Shown: positions 34,289-44,200 of the stretch, piece after piece
Numbering within the stretch: the stretch's first letter is position 1
Layout of the letters: the number at the start of each line of letters is the position of its first letter
Assembly (NCBI RefSeq): GCF_030160275.1
Contig: NZ_BSOA01000028.1
Location: forward strand, 1 to 64,000
Source: Dyella flagellata
GTDB taxonomy: Bacteria; Pseudomonadota; Gammaproteobacteria; Xanthomonadales; Rhodanobacteraceae
Reading direction: 5' to 3'
DNA length: 64,000 bases
Translations under genes and position numbers: made by a program
Notes under the pieces: generated by a model
Database searches by the model: none
What the model was told of the DNA's origin: nothing
Seen by the model: only the letters and a program-made list of their open reading frames with translations

Positions 34289-35248
34289 ATGGCAACCAAC
34301 AATCTGAAGGCCCCCGCGGTCGCACTGGGCACGTGGGCGTGGGGCGACAGCGGCGAGACTGGCAATGGCTACTTCGGCAGCAGCCTCAATCAGGCTGAAC
34401 TGAAAAATGTCGCCGACAACGCGCATGCGGCAGGCTTCGGCCTATGGGACACCGCCATGGTGTACGGCATGGGCCGCTCAGAGACCGTACTCGGGCAAGT
34501 ACTGAAGCGTTTCGCGCGTAGCGACTACCAGTTATCCACCAAGTTCACCCCGCAGGCAGCGGGAACCGGCGACGATCCGGTGGCGGACATGCTGGAGCAA
34601 AGCCTGAGCCGCCTCGGCACCGACTACATCGACCTCTATTGGATTCACAATCCAGCGGATGTGGCTCGATGGACTCCGCATCTGATCCCGTTGCTGAAGA
34701 GCGGCAAGGTCAAACATGTCGGCGTCTCGAATCACAACCTGAGCGAAATCGAGTTCGCCAACCAGATCCTCGGAGAAGCCGGGTATCGGGTCGAAGCCAT
34801 CCAAAACCACTATAGCCTCCTCTACCGCGCCTCTGAGCACGCTGGCATCCTGGATTACTGCCGCAAAGCAGGCATTCCATTCTTCGCTTACATGGTGCTT
34901 GAACAAGGCGCACTGAGCGGCAAATACAACGCGGAGAACCCGCTGCCGAGAGGCAGCAACCGGGCAGAGACCTACAATGGCATGCTGCCTCAGCTGAAGA
35001 CGTTGACGGACAAGCTAGCCTCGATCGGTCAGCAGCAAGGTGCAGCAGCTCCCGATGTCGCAACGGCTTGGGCTATCGCCAAGGGAACGACGCCGATCAT
35101 CGGGGCTACCAGGCCCAATCATGTCGATGGTCTGGTCCGGGCCTGCAGCATCACGCTCAGCAGCGACGACATAGCGGAGCTGGAAGGTCTTGCCGACGCC
35201 ACTGGCGTGAACACCCGCGGCTGGTGGGAACGAGAGATGTTGGTCTGA
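34289..35248 (+). CDS. Aldo/keto reductase
   Basis: 319 residues from ATG 34289; a longer frame back to 34157 lacks a site. TIM-barrel NADPH-dependent reductase with the Asp/Tyr active-site segment GLWDTAMVYGMGRSE, catalytic Lys in STKF, His in WIHNP, and C-terminal cofactor loop IIGATRPNHVDG. Cytoplasmic reduction of aldehydes or ketones; substrate unknown. Divergently paired with the AraC regulator at 33219, which probably controls it. Confidence 0.92.
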   Translation: MATNNLKAPAVALGTWAWGDSGETGNGYFGSSLNQAELKNVADNAHAAGFGLWDTAMVYGMGRSETVLGQVLKRFARSDYQLSTKFTPQAAGTGDDPVADMLEQSLSRLGTDYIDLYWIHNPADVARWTPHLIPLLKSGKVKHVGVSNHNLSEIEFANQILGEAGYRVEAIQNHYSLLYRASEHAGILDYCRKAGIPFFAYMVLEQGALSGKYNAENPLPRGSNRAETYNGMLPQLKTLTDKLASIGQQQGAAAPDVATAWAIAKGTTPIIGATRPNHVDGLVRACSITLSSDDIAELEGLADATGVNTRGWWEREMLV

Positions 35249-35401
35249 AGCCATGCAGTGCTAACGCTCGACCGCCGTTGTTGTCTTACCTGATGAGACG
35301 GCGTTGAGTACGCTCGGCACTGGGCCGGGATAGCGCAACGCGCCCGGCTCACACCAACGTATTACGCCACCTATCCAATTCAGATCCGGGGATTGAACGA
35401 G

Positions 35402-36298
35402 ATGGAAGCTTTATTGGGACTGTTAAAGCTCGTCAGGTTGGTTTGGTCAATCTGCAAATGGATTTGGACTCAGTGTGTTGGATTCATTATTGGCCCTGTC
35501 CTGCGACAATCTCACCAGCAATGGCTAAGCCTTCGACGATGGCAGGTTCGCTGGGTCGAGTTGGCCGCTGGCGTCGAATACCAGTTACACACAGCGTCAG
35601 TGGTTGACGACCCCTCGGACCCCGGGTCAAGGATCATTATTCGCAATTCAGGCGATTGGATGATCTCCGAATTGAAGCTGTTCGTAGAAGCCTCGAATGG
35701 AAACCTCAAATGGCAGGAACCGATCACCCTGCACCGGCTACTTCCCGGGAATATTGCCATCTATAAGCTTGAGCAAATCCCAACCCAAAATCTATGGGTT
35801 GGACAAGACGGCGGTATCTGTTGCGCGTACGACGCCATCGGGGTCCATCCCTTGAGCATTGTCCGCGACGGATTGAGAGAAGAATTCGACGGTTTTGCGC
35901 TACCTTTTCATCCTACCCACTTCGACATCATGAACGGCAAGTATCTATGGTGGGGCGGTCGTAGATATCACATCGGAGCATTTAAAGAAGCGCAGCTGGA
36001 ACTCCTGCTCAAGCTTCGATATCACCTGGTTGGCTTCAATCGATTGGGTTTGGTTGGCGCGGGGGCCTTGCTAAAAGATGCAGTGCTGCGCGGTCACTGG
36101 CGGCGGATACCTGCGATCGCGCTTTTCGCGTGTCTGTCGGCGCCTCCCGTGCTTGCCACGAGCATTTGGGCTTCGATCATGTTGAGGCGGTCAACGCTCT
36201 TGAAGCCCATGCCACAGGATGCCTGCCAACACGTGCTGCGCAAGGGGAATGGTTGCTACCCCACTCGTAGGGTGAAGCTAAACGCCCTTTCCGAATGA
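35402..36298 (+). CDS. Hypothetical membrane protein
   Basis: 298 residues. An N-terminal Trp-rich hydrophobic segment (VRLVWSICKWIWTQCVGFII) and a C-terminal one (AIALFACLSAPPVLATSIWA) flank a ~190-residue soluble domain (NSGDWMISELKLFVEASNGN and on). No family recognised. A fragment of its 3' end (GCCTGCCAACACGTGCTGCG) recurs near 51330. Confidence 0.6.
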   Translation: MEALLGLLKLVRLVWSICKWIWTQCVGFIIGPVLRQSHQQWLSLRRWQVRWVELAAGVEYQLHTASVVDDPSDPGSRIIIRNSGDWMISELKLFVEASNGNLKWQEPITLHRLLPGNIAIYKLEQIPTQNLWVGQDGGICCAYDAIGVHPLSIVRDGLREEFDGFALPFHPTHFDIMNGKYLWWGGRRYHIGAFKEAQLELLLKLRYHLVGFNRLGLVGAGALLKDAVLRGHWRRIPAIALFACLSAPPVLATSIWASIMLRRSTLLKPMPQDACQHVLRKGNGCYPTRRVKLNALSE

Positions 36299-36402
36299 GC
36301 CGGCCCGATCGCCAGCGTTGATCCAAAGCTGCAATGGAGTGGCCGTTTTGCCATGCTGATATAAGATCCAGGCCACTTTCCAGTTCGCCGAGGAGTGCTC
36401 CG

Positions 36403-37032
36403 ATGAAACAATTGTTCCCGGATCTCTGGGAAACGCGAGAAGAGCATCCGTTCCATGGGGTTACCACACATGCCTACCTTCTGACCCAAGACCGCGGCAA
36501 CGCGCTCTTTTACAGCACGGGCATCGGCGAGGAACTGCTTGAGATCCAACGTCTCGGGGGTGTTTCTCGGCAATACCTGAGTCATCGTGATGAAGCAGGG
36601 CAGCCTTTGGCCACTATCAAGAAAATGTTCGGCAATCAGCTGTGCTGCGATGCCCTGGAAGTAAATGCCATCAGCCAGTACAGCAAGATCGACGTCGTGT
36701 TTGAGGGGCCAAGTGTGGAGCCGGACAAGGTCGAGGTAATTCAAACGCCCGGCCACACAGCCGGCAGCACCTGCTTCGTATTCTGCTCGCCCCACGGGCC
36801 TCGATATCTTTTCACAGGCGACCTTATTTACCCCGAAGATGATGGCTGGGGTACCCTAGTACAGTCGCACGCCGGCGGACAAAAGAAGACCCTATGCGAG
36901 AGTCTGATGAAATTGCGGGAGGTGAGCCCTGACGTGGTGATCTCCAGCGCCTCGGTGCGAAGGAGTGCGGTCCAAGCTGTCACGTCCGACCAATGGCGTG
37001 CTGTCATCGACCAAGCAGTAGCCCGTTCGTAA
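36403..37032 (+). CDS. MBL-fold hydrolase-like protein
   Basis: 209 residues from ATG 36403 (AGGAG 7 nt upstream). Metallo-beta-lactamase fold with a modified first motif (YLSHRDEAG instead of THxHxDH) but intact PGHTAGS and FTGDLIY. It resembles the MBL subgroup with an S-H-x-D-E motif, so metal binding is likely altered rather than lost. Cytoplasmic, unknown substrate. Its last ~35 bp recur near 51360. Confidence 0.75.
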   Translation: MKQLFPDLWETREEHPFHGVTTHAYLLTQDRGNALFYSTGIGEELLEIQRLGGVSRQYLSHRDEAGQPLATIKKMFGNQLCCDALEVNAISQYSKIDVVFEGPSVEPDKVEVIQTPGHTAGSTCFVFCSPHGPRYLFTGDLIYPEDDGWGTLVQSHAGGQKKTLCESLMKLREVSPDVVISSASVRRSAVQAVTSDQWRAVIDQAVARS

Positions 37033-37317
37033 ATGGCGGTCTCGTCACTCTTCGTCGAGATCTTGCAGAACGCCCCTCCCCTCTGTGCTTGCGCAATCGT
37101 CGCAACTTCGATAAACGCGAGCCGCGCAATTTCTTGCGTCATTTCGGGTGTCGAAATCTGCTGCTTGACGAAGTGCTAAATGCTTAGATACTCAACCTCA
37201 ATCTGTCGCCCTAGTCTCTTTGTCAAGCCAGACGAAGACTTGTACACGCTGACGATCGCGTACAGGTACTCTGCAGGCATCCGGCGACCGCAACCGCGAC
37301 CCAACAGCCGCCTGGAT

Positions 37318-37650
37318 TCACGCCTTTTGCGTCGTATACGACGAGCACCAGCCCTTCGCGTTCACGGCCTTGCCCGGGAACAGTTGGCAGGTACCATAAC
37401 CCACGTCTGGCCCATGGTAGAACTGGCAATTGGCGCAGATGCTCCCGGTGCGATAAAGCGCGCTCTTGGATGCGGTGGCGTCCTCGATGTAATTCATCGC
37501 CTTGGCCGTGGGGTCCGCATCGGTGAGGTGTGGTAGTTCTCCGGCACGCGCAAGAAGGGGTATGCCGCCTAGGCAGGCGCCTCCTGCAGTGATTGCCAGC
37601 AGTTGCAGAAAGCGTCGGCGGGATTCGATGGTTTCTTTGGGCAATGACAT
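37318..37650 (-). CDS. High-potential iron-sulfur protein (HiPIP), Tat-exported
   Basis: 110 residues. Tat signal ESRRRFLQLLAITAGG. Four Cys at 72, 75, 88 and 102 (CANC, CQLFPG, WCSSY), spaced like HiPIP [4Fe-4S] ligands. It is a periplasmic electron carrier, often feeding cytochrome oxidase. Divergent from a cytochrome-porin gene, with an FNR-type box in a 44-bp perfect palindrome between them. HiPIPs named Iro take part in iron oxidation in some acidophiles; only the pairing suggests such a link here. Confidence 0.93.
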   Translation of the reverse strand: MSLPKETIESRRRFLQLLAITAGGACLGGIPLLARAGELPHLTDADPTAKAMNYIEDATASKSALYRTGSICANCQFYHGPDVGYGTCQLFPGKAVNAKGWCSSYTTQKA

Positions 37651-37695
37651 GGCCAGTCCCCGTGCGATTGACTCGGTAATGCCAATCTAGCCATG

Positions 37696-37739
37696 TGGCG
37701 CGGCTTTCGTTTGATCTGCATCAAACGAAAGCCGCGCCA
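37696..37739. promoter_or_regulatory. FNR-type box inside a 44-bp perfect palindrome
   Basis: 20-bp arms with a 4-nt centre; the core 37711-37724 reads TTGATCTGCATCAA, matching TTGAT-N4-ATCAA exactly. The box is 61 nt from the HiPIP start and 78 nt from the cytochrome-porin start, so one site could serve both. TAGATT on the minus strand (37684-37689) fits a -10 for the HiPIP gene. Confidence 0.75.
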
Positions 37740-37801
37740 GGTGGGCAAGCTTTTCCCAGCTCCTTGCGGAGCCTAAACGACCATAACGTAGGGGAAAGAA
37801 C

Positions 37802-39187
37802 ATGGCCGGCAAAACCACGGGCACGCGCACCCTGAGCAAGCACCTTCCTTGGAGCACCCTGGCTTTTGTCCTGGACTTGCTGATATTGCTGCTATCCGCC
37901 TCCAGTGCTCATGCAGTACCGGCCTTTGCGCGCCAGACGCACCAGCCCTGCACCGCCTGCCACGTTGGCGGATTTGGGCCACAGCTGACCCCTTTCGGCC
38001 GGCAGTTCAAGCTGATGGGCTATACGCTCAGCGTAGGCAAGGACACTAAGGTGCCGCTGTCGCTGATGCTGGTTGAAACCTACACGCATACCGCCAAAGC
38101 TCAGAGCTCACCACCCGCCAACAACTTCGGCAGCAACAACAATACCGAACTGCAACAGGCATCCCTTTTCGTGGCCGGCCGCATTACCGACAACCTTGGC
38201 ATCCTCGCGCAAGGCACCTATTCGCAGAACGGAGGTCTGCTGGGCTGGGACAACAGCGACCTGCGGTACGCTCGCTCCTACACCCTCGCGGGTCGCCCGG
38301 CAATTTGGGGACTGTCGCTCAACAACAATCCCAGCCTGACCGACGTGTTTAATACGGCACCGGCTTGGCAGTACCCCTACATGTCGTCCAATCTGACGCC
38401 CGGATCACCGGCCACTCCCATTCTGATGGGCGGGCTCGCCCAGCAAGTGATCGGCCTGAACGCCTACACACAATGGAACAATGCGTTGTATCTGGAAACA
38501 GGTGTGTACCGTTCGCTTTCACCGGCGTTCCTGGGCGACGTCAATGCTAATTTCACCGGACGATTGGCGGGTGTATCGCCTTATGCGCGTGTAGCGTATA
38601 CGTGGAATCTTCCCAACGGCAACGTCGAACTGGGGGGCTTCGTCTTTGCAACAGCACGCGGACAGGTCGGCACCAATTCGCAGGGCAAACCGGCGGCCAT
38701 GGCAGGTCCCACCGACAAGTTCCATGACTACGGTGTGGACGCCAGCTACCAGCTCCTTAACGGCAGCAATCACATCGTAACCATCAACGCGTTGTATTTG
38801 ACGGAGCAGCAAAGGCTGGACGCTACTTATGCTTCAGGTGGCTCGTCGAATCTTCACGACAACCTGCATGCCCTCAACGCGAATGCCAGCTACTGGTACA
38901 AGAATACCTGGGGTGTCACGCTTGGGGTCTTCTGCAACGATGGCAGCAAGGACCTGATGCTATATGGCAACAATGGAAGTCCCGATACCAACGGTGGCAT
39001 CGCGGAGCTGAACTGGAATCCCTTCGGTCAGGCCGATTCGTGGGCGCAGCCCTACGTGAACGTACGCCTGGGTTTGCAATACGTCTGGTACACGCGCTTC
39101 AGCGGCCTGGTCTACAACGTGGATGGCGCAGGACGGCGTGCAGCGGACAATAATGCGCTCTACTTCTACGTGTGGCTGGCGTTCTGA
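37802..39187 (+). CDS. Cyc2-like fused cytochrome c and outer-membrane porin
   Basis: 461 residues with signal sequence (about 15-38). A single haem site CTACH (Cys50, Cys53, His54) near the mature N-terminus sits in FARQTHQPCTACHVGGFGPQ, then LTPFGRQFKLMGYT, the fused cytochrome-porin pattern known from Cyc2. The rest alternates like a beta-barrel (LYLETGVYRSLSPAFLG, GLQYVWYTRFSGLVYN) and ends in Phe. Cyc2 moves electrons across the outer membrane, from Fe(II) in iron oxidisers. This is a looser relative, so extracellular electron exchange is an inference. It pairs divergently with the HiPIP gene. Confidence 0.75.
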   Translation: MAGKTTGTRTLSKHLPWSTLAFVLDLLILLLSASSAHAVPAFARQTHQPCTACHVGGFGPQLTPFGRQFKLMGYTLSVGKDTKVPLSLMLVETYTHTAKAQSSPPANNFGSNNNTELQQASLFVAGRITDNLGILAQGTYSQNGGLLGWDNSDLRYARSYTLAGRPAIWGLSLNNNPSLTDVFNTAPAWQYPYMSSNLTPGSPATPILMGGLAQQVIGLNAYTQWNNALYLETGVYRSLSPAFLGDVNANFTGRLAGVSPYARVAYTWNLPNGNVELGGFVFATARGQVGTNSQGKPAAMAGPTDKFHDYGVDASYQLLNGSNHIVTINALYLTEQQRLDATYASGGSSNLHDNLHALNANASYWYKNTWGVTLGVFCNDGSKDLMLYGNNGSPDTNGGIAELNWNPFGQADSWAQPYVNVRLGLQYVWYTRFSGLVYNVDGAGRRAADNNALYFYVWLAF

Positions 39188-39301
39188 GTGATAGCTCATA
39201 GCCACGCTCCCGGCGGCAATCGGCGCAGTTTGCGTGCGCAACGGTCGCGTGCGCTTGATGCTAGTCGATAGCCGCTCGTTTCAGGGTGATGTGCCCGTCG
39301 C

Positions 39302-39315
39302 TTGATCCTGATCAA
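39302..39315 (+). promoter_or_regulatory. FNR-type box (distal, phosphoketolase)
   Basis: TTGATCCTGATCAA: perfect palindrome matching the FNR/Anr consensus, 264 nt before the phosphoketolase start. Possibly an auxiliary site. Confidence 0.65.
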
Positions 39316-39505
39316 TAAGGTCTTGGCTCATTCGCGAGATGTTTCTGTCGCGGCCAAGGGAGACCGGGCCGGGCGCTCCATGCTTCTTCGATCCATGGGC
39401 ACGCGCTGACCCTGATCCTGCGGCCGCACCCTCCCGCCGATCGAACGCCCCGGCGTACGACGGCGGGGAGTTTTTCTTGCATGCGGAAACATGGCGCGGG
39501 CCGCC

Positions 39506-39519
39506 TTGATGCATGTCAA
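39506..39519 (+). promoter_or_regulatory. FNR-type box (proximal, phosphoketolase)
   Basis: TTGATGCATGTCAA, 60 nt before ATG 39579. A -10-like TAAAAG (39541-39546) lies about 30 nt downstream of its centre, fitting a -41.5 activator position. Confidence 0.7.
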
Positions 39520-39578
39520 GCGCTTCATCTGCGAGCAGCGTAAAAGTACGCCAAACACCCCACCGCGGAAGCCCTCCC

Positions 39579-41966
39579 ATGTCCAATCCACTGTCGCCTC
39601 AACAATTGCAGCGGATGGACGCGTATTGGCGCGCGTCCAATTATCTTTCCGTCGGGCAGATCTATCTGCGCGACAACCCTCTGCTGGAAAAGCCGCTGGA
39701 GCGAACGCACATCAAGCCGCGCCTGCTGGGACACTGGGGCACCACACCCGGCTTGAACATGCTGTATGTGCACCTCAACCGGCTGATCAAACAGCATGAT
39801 CTCAACATGCTGTTCATGACCGGGCCCGGTCATGGCGGCCCGGCCTTGATTGCACAGACCTATCTGGAAGGCTCCTATACCGAACGCTATCCGGCGATCG
39901 AGCGCAACCGCCATGGCATGGCGCGCCTGTTCCGCCAATTCTCCTGGCCCTACGGCGTGCCCAGCCATGTGTCACCGGAAACACCCGGCTCGATCCATGA
40001 AGGCGGCGAACTAGGTTATTCGCTGGCGCATGCGTACGGTGCGGCGTTCGACAACCCCGACCTGATCGTGGCATGCGTGGTAGGTGACGGCGAGGCGGAA
40101 ACCGGCGCACTGGCCGCAAGCTGGCATTCCAACAAGTTCCTCAACCCGGCGCGTGACGGTGTGGTGTTGCCGATCCTGCATTTGAACGGCTTCAAGATCG
40201 CCAATCCAAGCTTGCTCTCACGTATCAGCCGCAAAGAACTGATCGACCTGTTCCATGGCTACGGCTATGAGCCATGGTTGGTCGAAGGCAGCGACCCGCA
40301 GATCATTCATCAACACCTGGCCGTCGCGTTAGACGGCATCCTGGCCAACATTCAGGCTATCCAGGAGGATGCGCGCACCCGCCATAGCCATGCGCGTCCG
40401 CGCTGGCCAATGCTCATATTCCGCACGCCCAAAGGCTGGACCGGACCGAAATTCGTGAACGGCGTGCAGGTGGAAGGCACATGGCGCGCGCATCAGGTAC
40501 CGCTGGCGCAGTTCGATGAACCCGCCCATGTGGCACAGCTCGAGGCATGGATGAAGAGCTACAAGCCAGAGGAACTGTTTGATGACGCCGGCCGCTTTCG
40601 TGAGGAATACGCCGCGCTGGCGCCGACCGGTCATCGCCGCATGGGCTCCAACCCGCATGCCAACGGCGGTGAACTGCTGCAGCAACTCGTCATGCCGCAT
40701 TTTCGCGAATATGCCGTCGACGTGCCGCAACCGGGTGCCGTCGAGGCGGAAGCCACGCGTGTGCTGGGGATGTTTGTGCGGGAAGTGATGCGGCTTAACC
40801 TAGGACAGCGGAATTTTCGCCTGTTCGGCCCGGACGAAACGGCTTCCAATCGGCTGGATGCCGTGTATGACGTATCCGGCAAGGCCTGGCTCGCCGGCAT
40901 CGAGGCCAGTGACGATCATCTATGTGCCGACGGCCGAGTCATGGAGGTGCTCAGCGAACACCTGTGCGAAGGATGGCTGGAGGGCTATCTGCTCAGCGGG
41001 CGGCACGGTTTGTTCTCGTGCTACGAAGCCTTTATCCATATCGTCGATTCGATGTTCAACCAGCATGCGAAATGGCTGAAAGTGAGCCGCCACATTCCAT
41101 GGCGTGCGCCGGTCGCGTCGCTCAACTATCTGCTTACCTCGCACGTGTGGCGGCAGGATCACAATGGTTTCTCGCACCAGGATCCGGGCTTCATCGATAT
41201 CGTGGCGAACAAGAAGGCGGAGGTGGTGCGCATCTATTTGCCCCCGGATGCCAATTGCCTGCTCTCGGTGGCCGATCACTGCCTGCGCAGCCGCAACTAC
41301 GTCAATTTGATCGTCGCGGGCAAGCAGCCAGAGTGGCAATGGCTGGATATCGATACCGCGGCCAGGCATTGTGCCGCCGGCGCGGGGGTCTGGGAGTGGG
41401 CCAGCAACGATGAAGGTGAGCCGGATGTGGTGATGGCCTGCGCCGGCGATGTGCCCACGCTCGAATGCCTGGCCGCCGTGAGCTTGCTGCGCGGCTATTT
41501 GCCGGATATCCGCATTCGCGTGGTGAACGTGGTGGACCTGATGGTGTTGCAACCGCAATCCGAACACCCGCATGGCCTGTCCGATCGCGATTTCGAGGCG
41601 CTATTCACCGCGGGCAAGCCGGTCATCTTCGCCTTCCATGGCTACCCTTCCCTGATCCACAAGCTCACTTACCGTCGCAGTTGCTCGGATCGTATCCATG
41701 TACGCGGCTACAAGGACGAAGGCACGACGACCACCCCATTCGACATGGTGGTGCTCAACAATCTGGACCGATATCAACTGGCCCTCGACGCCATCATGCG
41801 CACCCCGCGTTTCAACAAGCATGTCGGTCACGCAATCGAGCGCTACTGGTCGATCATGGAACGGCACAAGCTGTACATCAGCGAGCATGGGGAAGACATG
41901 CCGGAGGTGCGGACTTGGCGCTGGCCTGCGCATGGATTGGCGAACAAGCAGGCCGTTGAGGCGTAG
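39579..41966 (+). CDS. xfp: Xylulose-5-phosphate/fructose-6-phosphate phosphoketolase
   Basis: 795 residues, the usual length. Splits xylulose-5-P or fructose-6-P with phosphate into acetyl-phosphate plus an aldose phosphate, using thiamine diphosphate. Signatures: [32 protein letters not shown], the thiamine-diphosphate motif GDGEAETG and [10 protein letters not shown] 39579 starts the family N-terminus ([20 protein letters not shown]). The stop TAG (41964-41966) lies inside a REP palindrome. Acetate kinase encoded nearby would convert acetyl-phosphate to acetate and ATP. Two FNR-type boxes are upstream. Confidence 0.97.
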   Translation: MSNPLSPQQLQRMDAYWRASNYLSVGQIYLRDNPLLEKPLERTHIKPRLLGHWGTTPGLNMLYVHLNRLIKQHDLNMLFMTGPGHGGPALIAQTYLEGSYTERYPAIERNRHGMARLFRQFSWPYGVPSHVSPETPGSIHEGGELGYSLAHAYGAAFDNPDLIVACVVGDGEAETGALAASWHSNKFLNPARDGVVLPILHLNGFKIANPSLLSRISRKELIDLFHGYGYEPWLVEGSDPQIIHQHLAVALDGILANIQAIQEDARTRHSHARPRWPMLIFRTPKGWTGPKFVNGVQVEGTWRAHQVPLAQFDEPAHVAQLEAWMKSYKPEELFDDAGRFREEYAALAPTGHRRMGSNPHANGGELLQQLVMPHFREYAVDVPQPGAVEAEATRVLGMFVREVMRLNLGQRNFRLFGPDETASNRLDAVYDVSGKAWLAGIEASDDHLCADGRVMEVLSEHLCEGWLEGYLLSGRHGLFSCYEAFIHIVDSMFNQHAKWLKVSRHIPWRAPVASLNYLLTSHVWRQDHNGFSHQDPGFIDIVANKKAEVVRIYLPPDANCLLSVADHCLRSRNYVNLIVAGKQPEWQWLDIDTAARHCAAGAGVWEWASNDEGEPDVVMACAGDVPTLECLAAVSLLRGYLPDIRIRVVNVVDLMVLQPQSEHPHGLSDRDFEALFTAGKPVIFAFHGYPSLIHKLTYRRSCSDRIHVRGYKDEGTTTTPFDMVVLNNLDRYQLALDAIMRTPRFNKHVGHAIERYWSIMERHKLYISEHGEDMPEVRTWRWPAHGLANKQAVEA

Positions 41967-42032
41967 GCTGGGATGATAATCCCAGCTTCCCTCACCATGT
42001 CCTGGATGCTGGGATTGCCATGCCAGCCTACG
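41962..42032. repeat. REP palindrome (R1)
   Basis: CGTAGGCTGGGATGATAATC to GATTGCCATGCCAGCCTACG; one arm has a mismatch. Supplies the stop codon of the phosphoketolase. Confidence 0.8.
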
Positions 42033-42051
42033 TACTGTCGCCCGCGGGGAC

Positions 42052-42065
42052 TTGACCTGGCTCAA
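42052..42065 (+). promoter_or_regulatory. FNR-type box upstream of uspA
   Basis: TTGACCTGGCTCAA, 65 nt before ATG 42130, with -10-like CACTAT at 42088-42093. The weakest of the set (two deviations). Confidence 0.55.
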
Positions 42066-42129
42066 TACGTGGTACGACAAGGCCAAGCACTATCTCCACA
42101 GACTTGCTACGCGATGCTGTGGGGGCCAC

Positions 42130-42567
42130 ATGTTCAAACATATACTTCTTCCGACTGATGGCTCGCAATTGTCGTTGAAGGCGCTCCGGCTGGGCGTGAA
42201 CCTCGCCAAGTCCTGCGGCGCCAGCGTGCTGGCGTTGCATGCCGTGCCGCCGGTGCAAACGCTTGCCTACGTGGCCGAGATCATGGCGGCGATGGAATTC
42301 GATTATGCCAAGGAAGCCACCCGTTTTGCCGAGCGCTATCTGGAGGATGCCCGCGCCATCGCCGAGCAAGCCGGGGTACCGTTCGAACGCTTGCTGCTGT
42401 TCGGCTCCCAGCCTTACCAGGCCATCCTGCAAGCTGCTCAGGAGCGCGACTGCGATCTGATCGTCATGGCCAAACACAGTTGGGAGGGGCTTGCCCGTTT
42501 GCTGATGGGTAGCGAAACTCACAAGGTGATATTGAAATCGCAGGTGCCCGTCTTGGTCTGTCATTGA
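42130..42567 (+). CDS. Universal stress protein, single domain
   Basis: 145 residues. UspA fold: MFKHILLPTDGSQLS at the N-terminus and the nucleotide-loop pattern GSETHKVILKSQVPVLV (G-x2-G-x9-G-type) near the end. Cytoplasmic stress protein. Closely related to the Usp at 50727, which shares PPVQTLAYV/PPYNTMAYV-type and LLGSET-type motifs. Part of the FNR-box cluster. ATG 42130 is preferred to an upstream in-frame start. Confidence 0.9.
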   Translation: MFKHILLPTDGSQLSLKALRLGVNLAKSCGASVLALHAVPPVQTLAYVAEIMAAMEFDYAKEATRFAERYLEDARAIAEQAGVPFERLLLFGSQPYQAILQAAQERDCDLIVMAKHSWEGLARLLMGSETHKVILKSQVPVLVCH

Positions 42568-42649
42568 GACGCGTTTTTGCCGGAGTGTCGGCGTGGTCTA
42601 TCCAGGCATCCATGCACATGGCGACATGCGTTTTCATGTCTGCGTGTGC

Positions 42650-42883
42650 TCAGCCTTTGTCGCTGGCGTGCCTGTGCCCGTCCGTCGGCACGGCATAGGG
42701 ATAAACCATTGCGCCAAGCATGGTTTCGGAAAGCTGGCCACAGGTAGTGAGACAGAGGTCCACCCACCACTGCACGGGCGCTACAAACCAGGCAGTCAAG
42801 GCCAACGGTGCGCAGGGTCCGAAGCTAGCGAAGGCTTCGAACGGGGCGAGGCGCGTATCGAAATCGTAAAGCGAAATGCTCAT
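42650..42883 (-). CDS. Small protein translationally coupled to acetate kinase
   Basis: 77 residues from ATG 42883, behind a perfect AGGAGG. Its start overlaps the acetate kinase stop (ATGA at 42880-42883). Contains SLYDFDTRLAPFEAFASFGP and LALTAWFVAPVQWWVDLCLT, partly hydrophobic. No family recognised; possibly phasin-like or a small membrane-associated helper (guess). Confidence 0.7.
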   Translation of the reverse strand: MSISLYDFDTRLAPFEAFASFGPCAPLALTAWFVAPVQWWVDLCLTTCGQLSETMLGAMVYPYAVPTDGHRHASDKG

Positions 42884-44109
42884 GACGCCCTCCTGTCTTC
42901 CAAGCAATCATTCATCCGCGGCGATGACTGTTCCCGTAGCAAGTCCGCTGTGTGTGCGGCGATCATCGCTTCTTCGTCAGTACCTATGACCAGCACGCGT
43001 ACGACGCTGCGCGAGGTGCTGATCAAGGTTTCGTGGTGATCATTCGCGACTTCGTCGCATTCCACGCCAAGCCACGCCAATGCATCGCAGATCTCCGAAC
43101 GGATAGGCGCCGCATGCTCGCCGATGCCGGCCGAGAACACCAGTGCATCCAGTCCGCCCAGAACAGAGGTCAGGGCACCGATTTCCTTCACGATGCGATA
43201 GACGAACAGGTCGATGGCGTCGCGCGCGCGTGGGTCCTGGCTCTCAAGCAGCGCGCGCATGTCATTGCTGATACCGGAAACGCCAAGCAGCCCGCTTTCC
43301 TGATAGAGCATGCGCTCGACGGCTGCGGCATCGAGCCCGCAGGTCTGTTGCAGATACAGCACTGCCCCGGCGTCGATACTGCCGGGGCGCGTACCCATCA
43401 TCAATCCATCCAGTGCCGTGAAGCTCATGGTGGTGTCGACGCTGCGTCCATGCCGCATAGCGCACAAACTGGCGCCATTGCCCAGGTGCGCCATGATCAC
43501 GCGCCCCTTCGCCAGGGTCGGCGCGAGCAGGCGCAGGCGTGAGGCCAGATATTCGTAGGAGATGCCATGGAATCCGTAGCGGCGCATGCCTGCTTCGACG
43601 TACGTCCGCGGCAGCGGCAAACGGCGGGCAACCGCCGGCATCTCATGGTGGAACGCGGTGTCAAAGCAGGCCACCTGCGGCAGATCAGGACGCAGGTGAA
43701 CCATGGCCTTGACCGCTGCGAGATTGTGCGATTGATGAAGCGGCGCCAGAGGGATCAATTTCTCAAGCGCGGCCAGGACGGCATGATCAATATATACCGG
43801 GAAGTGGAACGACTGCCCGCCATGCACGATGCGATGCCCGACGGCAGTAAGCGACTCGCCGTCAAGATGAGCGGTGATCCAGGCGAGCAAGGGCTGTAGC
43901 AGCTCTTCATGCGAGCTGCCCTCCTGGCGGTGCCATGTATAGCTCTCCAACACCGTTGCGTCCGGCGCACGTGCAATAAAGCGCGGTGTTCCGCCGATGC
44001 CCTCGATGACACCATGCGAGAGCAAACGCTGCGTGCTGCCGCCAAGTTGGTATAACGCAAACTTGATGCTTGAAGAACCCGCGTTGAGCGTAAGGATGGC
44101 CTTGGGCAT
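42880..44109 (-). CDS. ackA: Acetate kinase
   Basis: 409 residues from the Met at 44109, which begins MPKAILTLNAGSSSIKFALY, the canonical N-terminus; longer frames are not kinase-like. Converts acetyl-phosphate and ADP to acetate and ATP. Other signatures: RIVHGGQSF, DTAFHHEMP, RYGFHGISYEYL, HLGNGASLCA and TRPGSIDAG. Completes the phosphoketolase energy pathway. An FNR-type box lies 92 nt upstream. The coupled small gene follows. Confidence 0.97.
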   Translation of the reverse strand: MPKAILTLNAGSSSIKFALYQLGGSTQRLLSHGVIEGIGGTPRFIARAPDATVLESYTWHRQEGSSHEELLQPLLAWITAHLDGESLTAVGHRIVHGGQSFHFPVYIDHAVLAALEKLIPLAPLHQSHNLAAVKAMVHLRPDLPQVACFDTAFHHEMPAVARRLPLPRTYVEAGMRRYGFHGISYEYLASRLRLLAPTLAKGRVIMAHLGNGASLCAMRHGRSVDTTMSFTALDGLMMGTRPGSIDAGAVLYLQQTCGLDAAAVERMLYQESGLLGVSGISNDMRALLESQDPRARDAIDLFVYRIVKEIGALTSVLGGLDALVFSAGIGEHAAPIRSEICDALAWLGVECDEVANDHHETLISTSRSVVRVLVIGTDEEAMIAAHTADLLREQSSPRMNDCLEDRRAS

Positions 44110-44200
44110 ATCGAGCGTGGTGGCAGAGGTTGCCTTCAGATGGGGCACAACACGATCCTCGACGATGAGGCCACGTTGCCACGATTGGGAAGACGACTCG

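Noticed and set aside
36828-37142. Minus-strand frame whose end resembles a frame near 51 kb
   Set aside because: The similarity comes from duplicated shards (see the mosaic at 51281); it runs antisense to the MBL gene.
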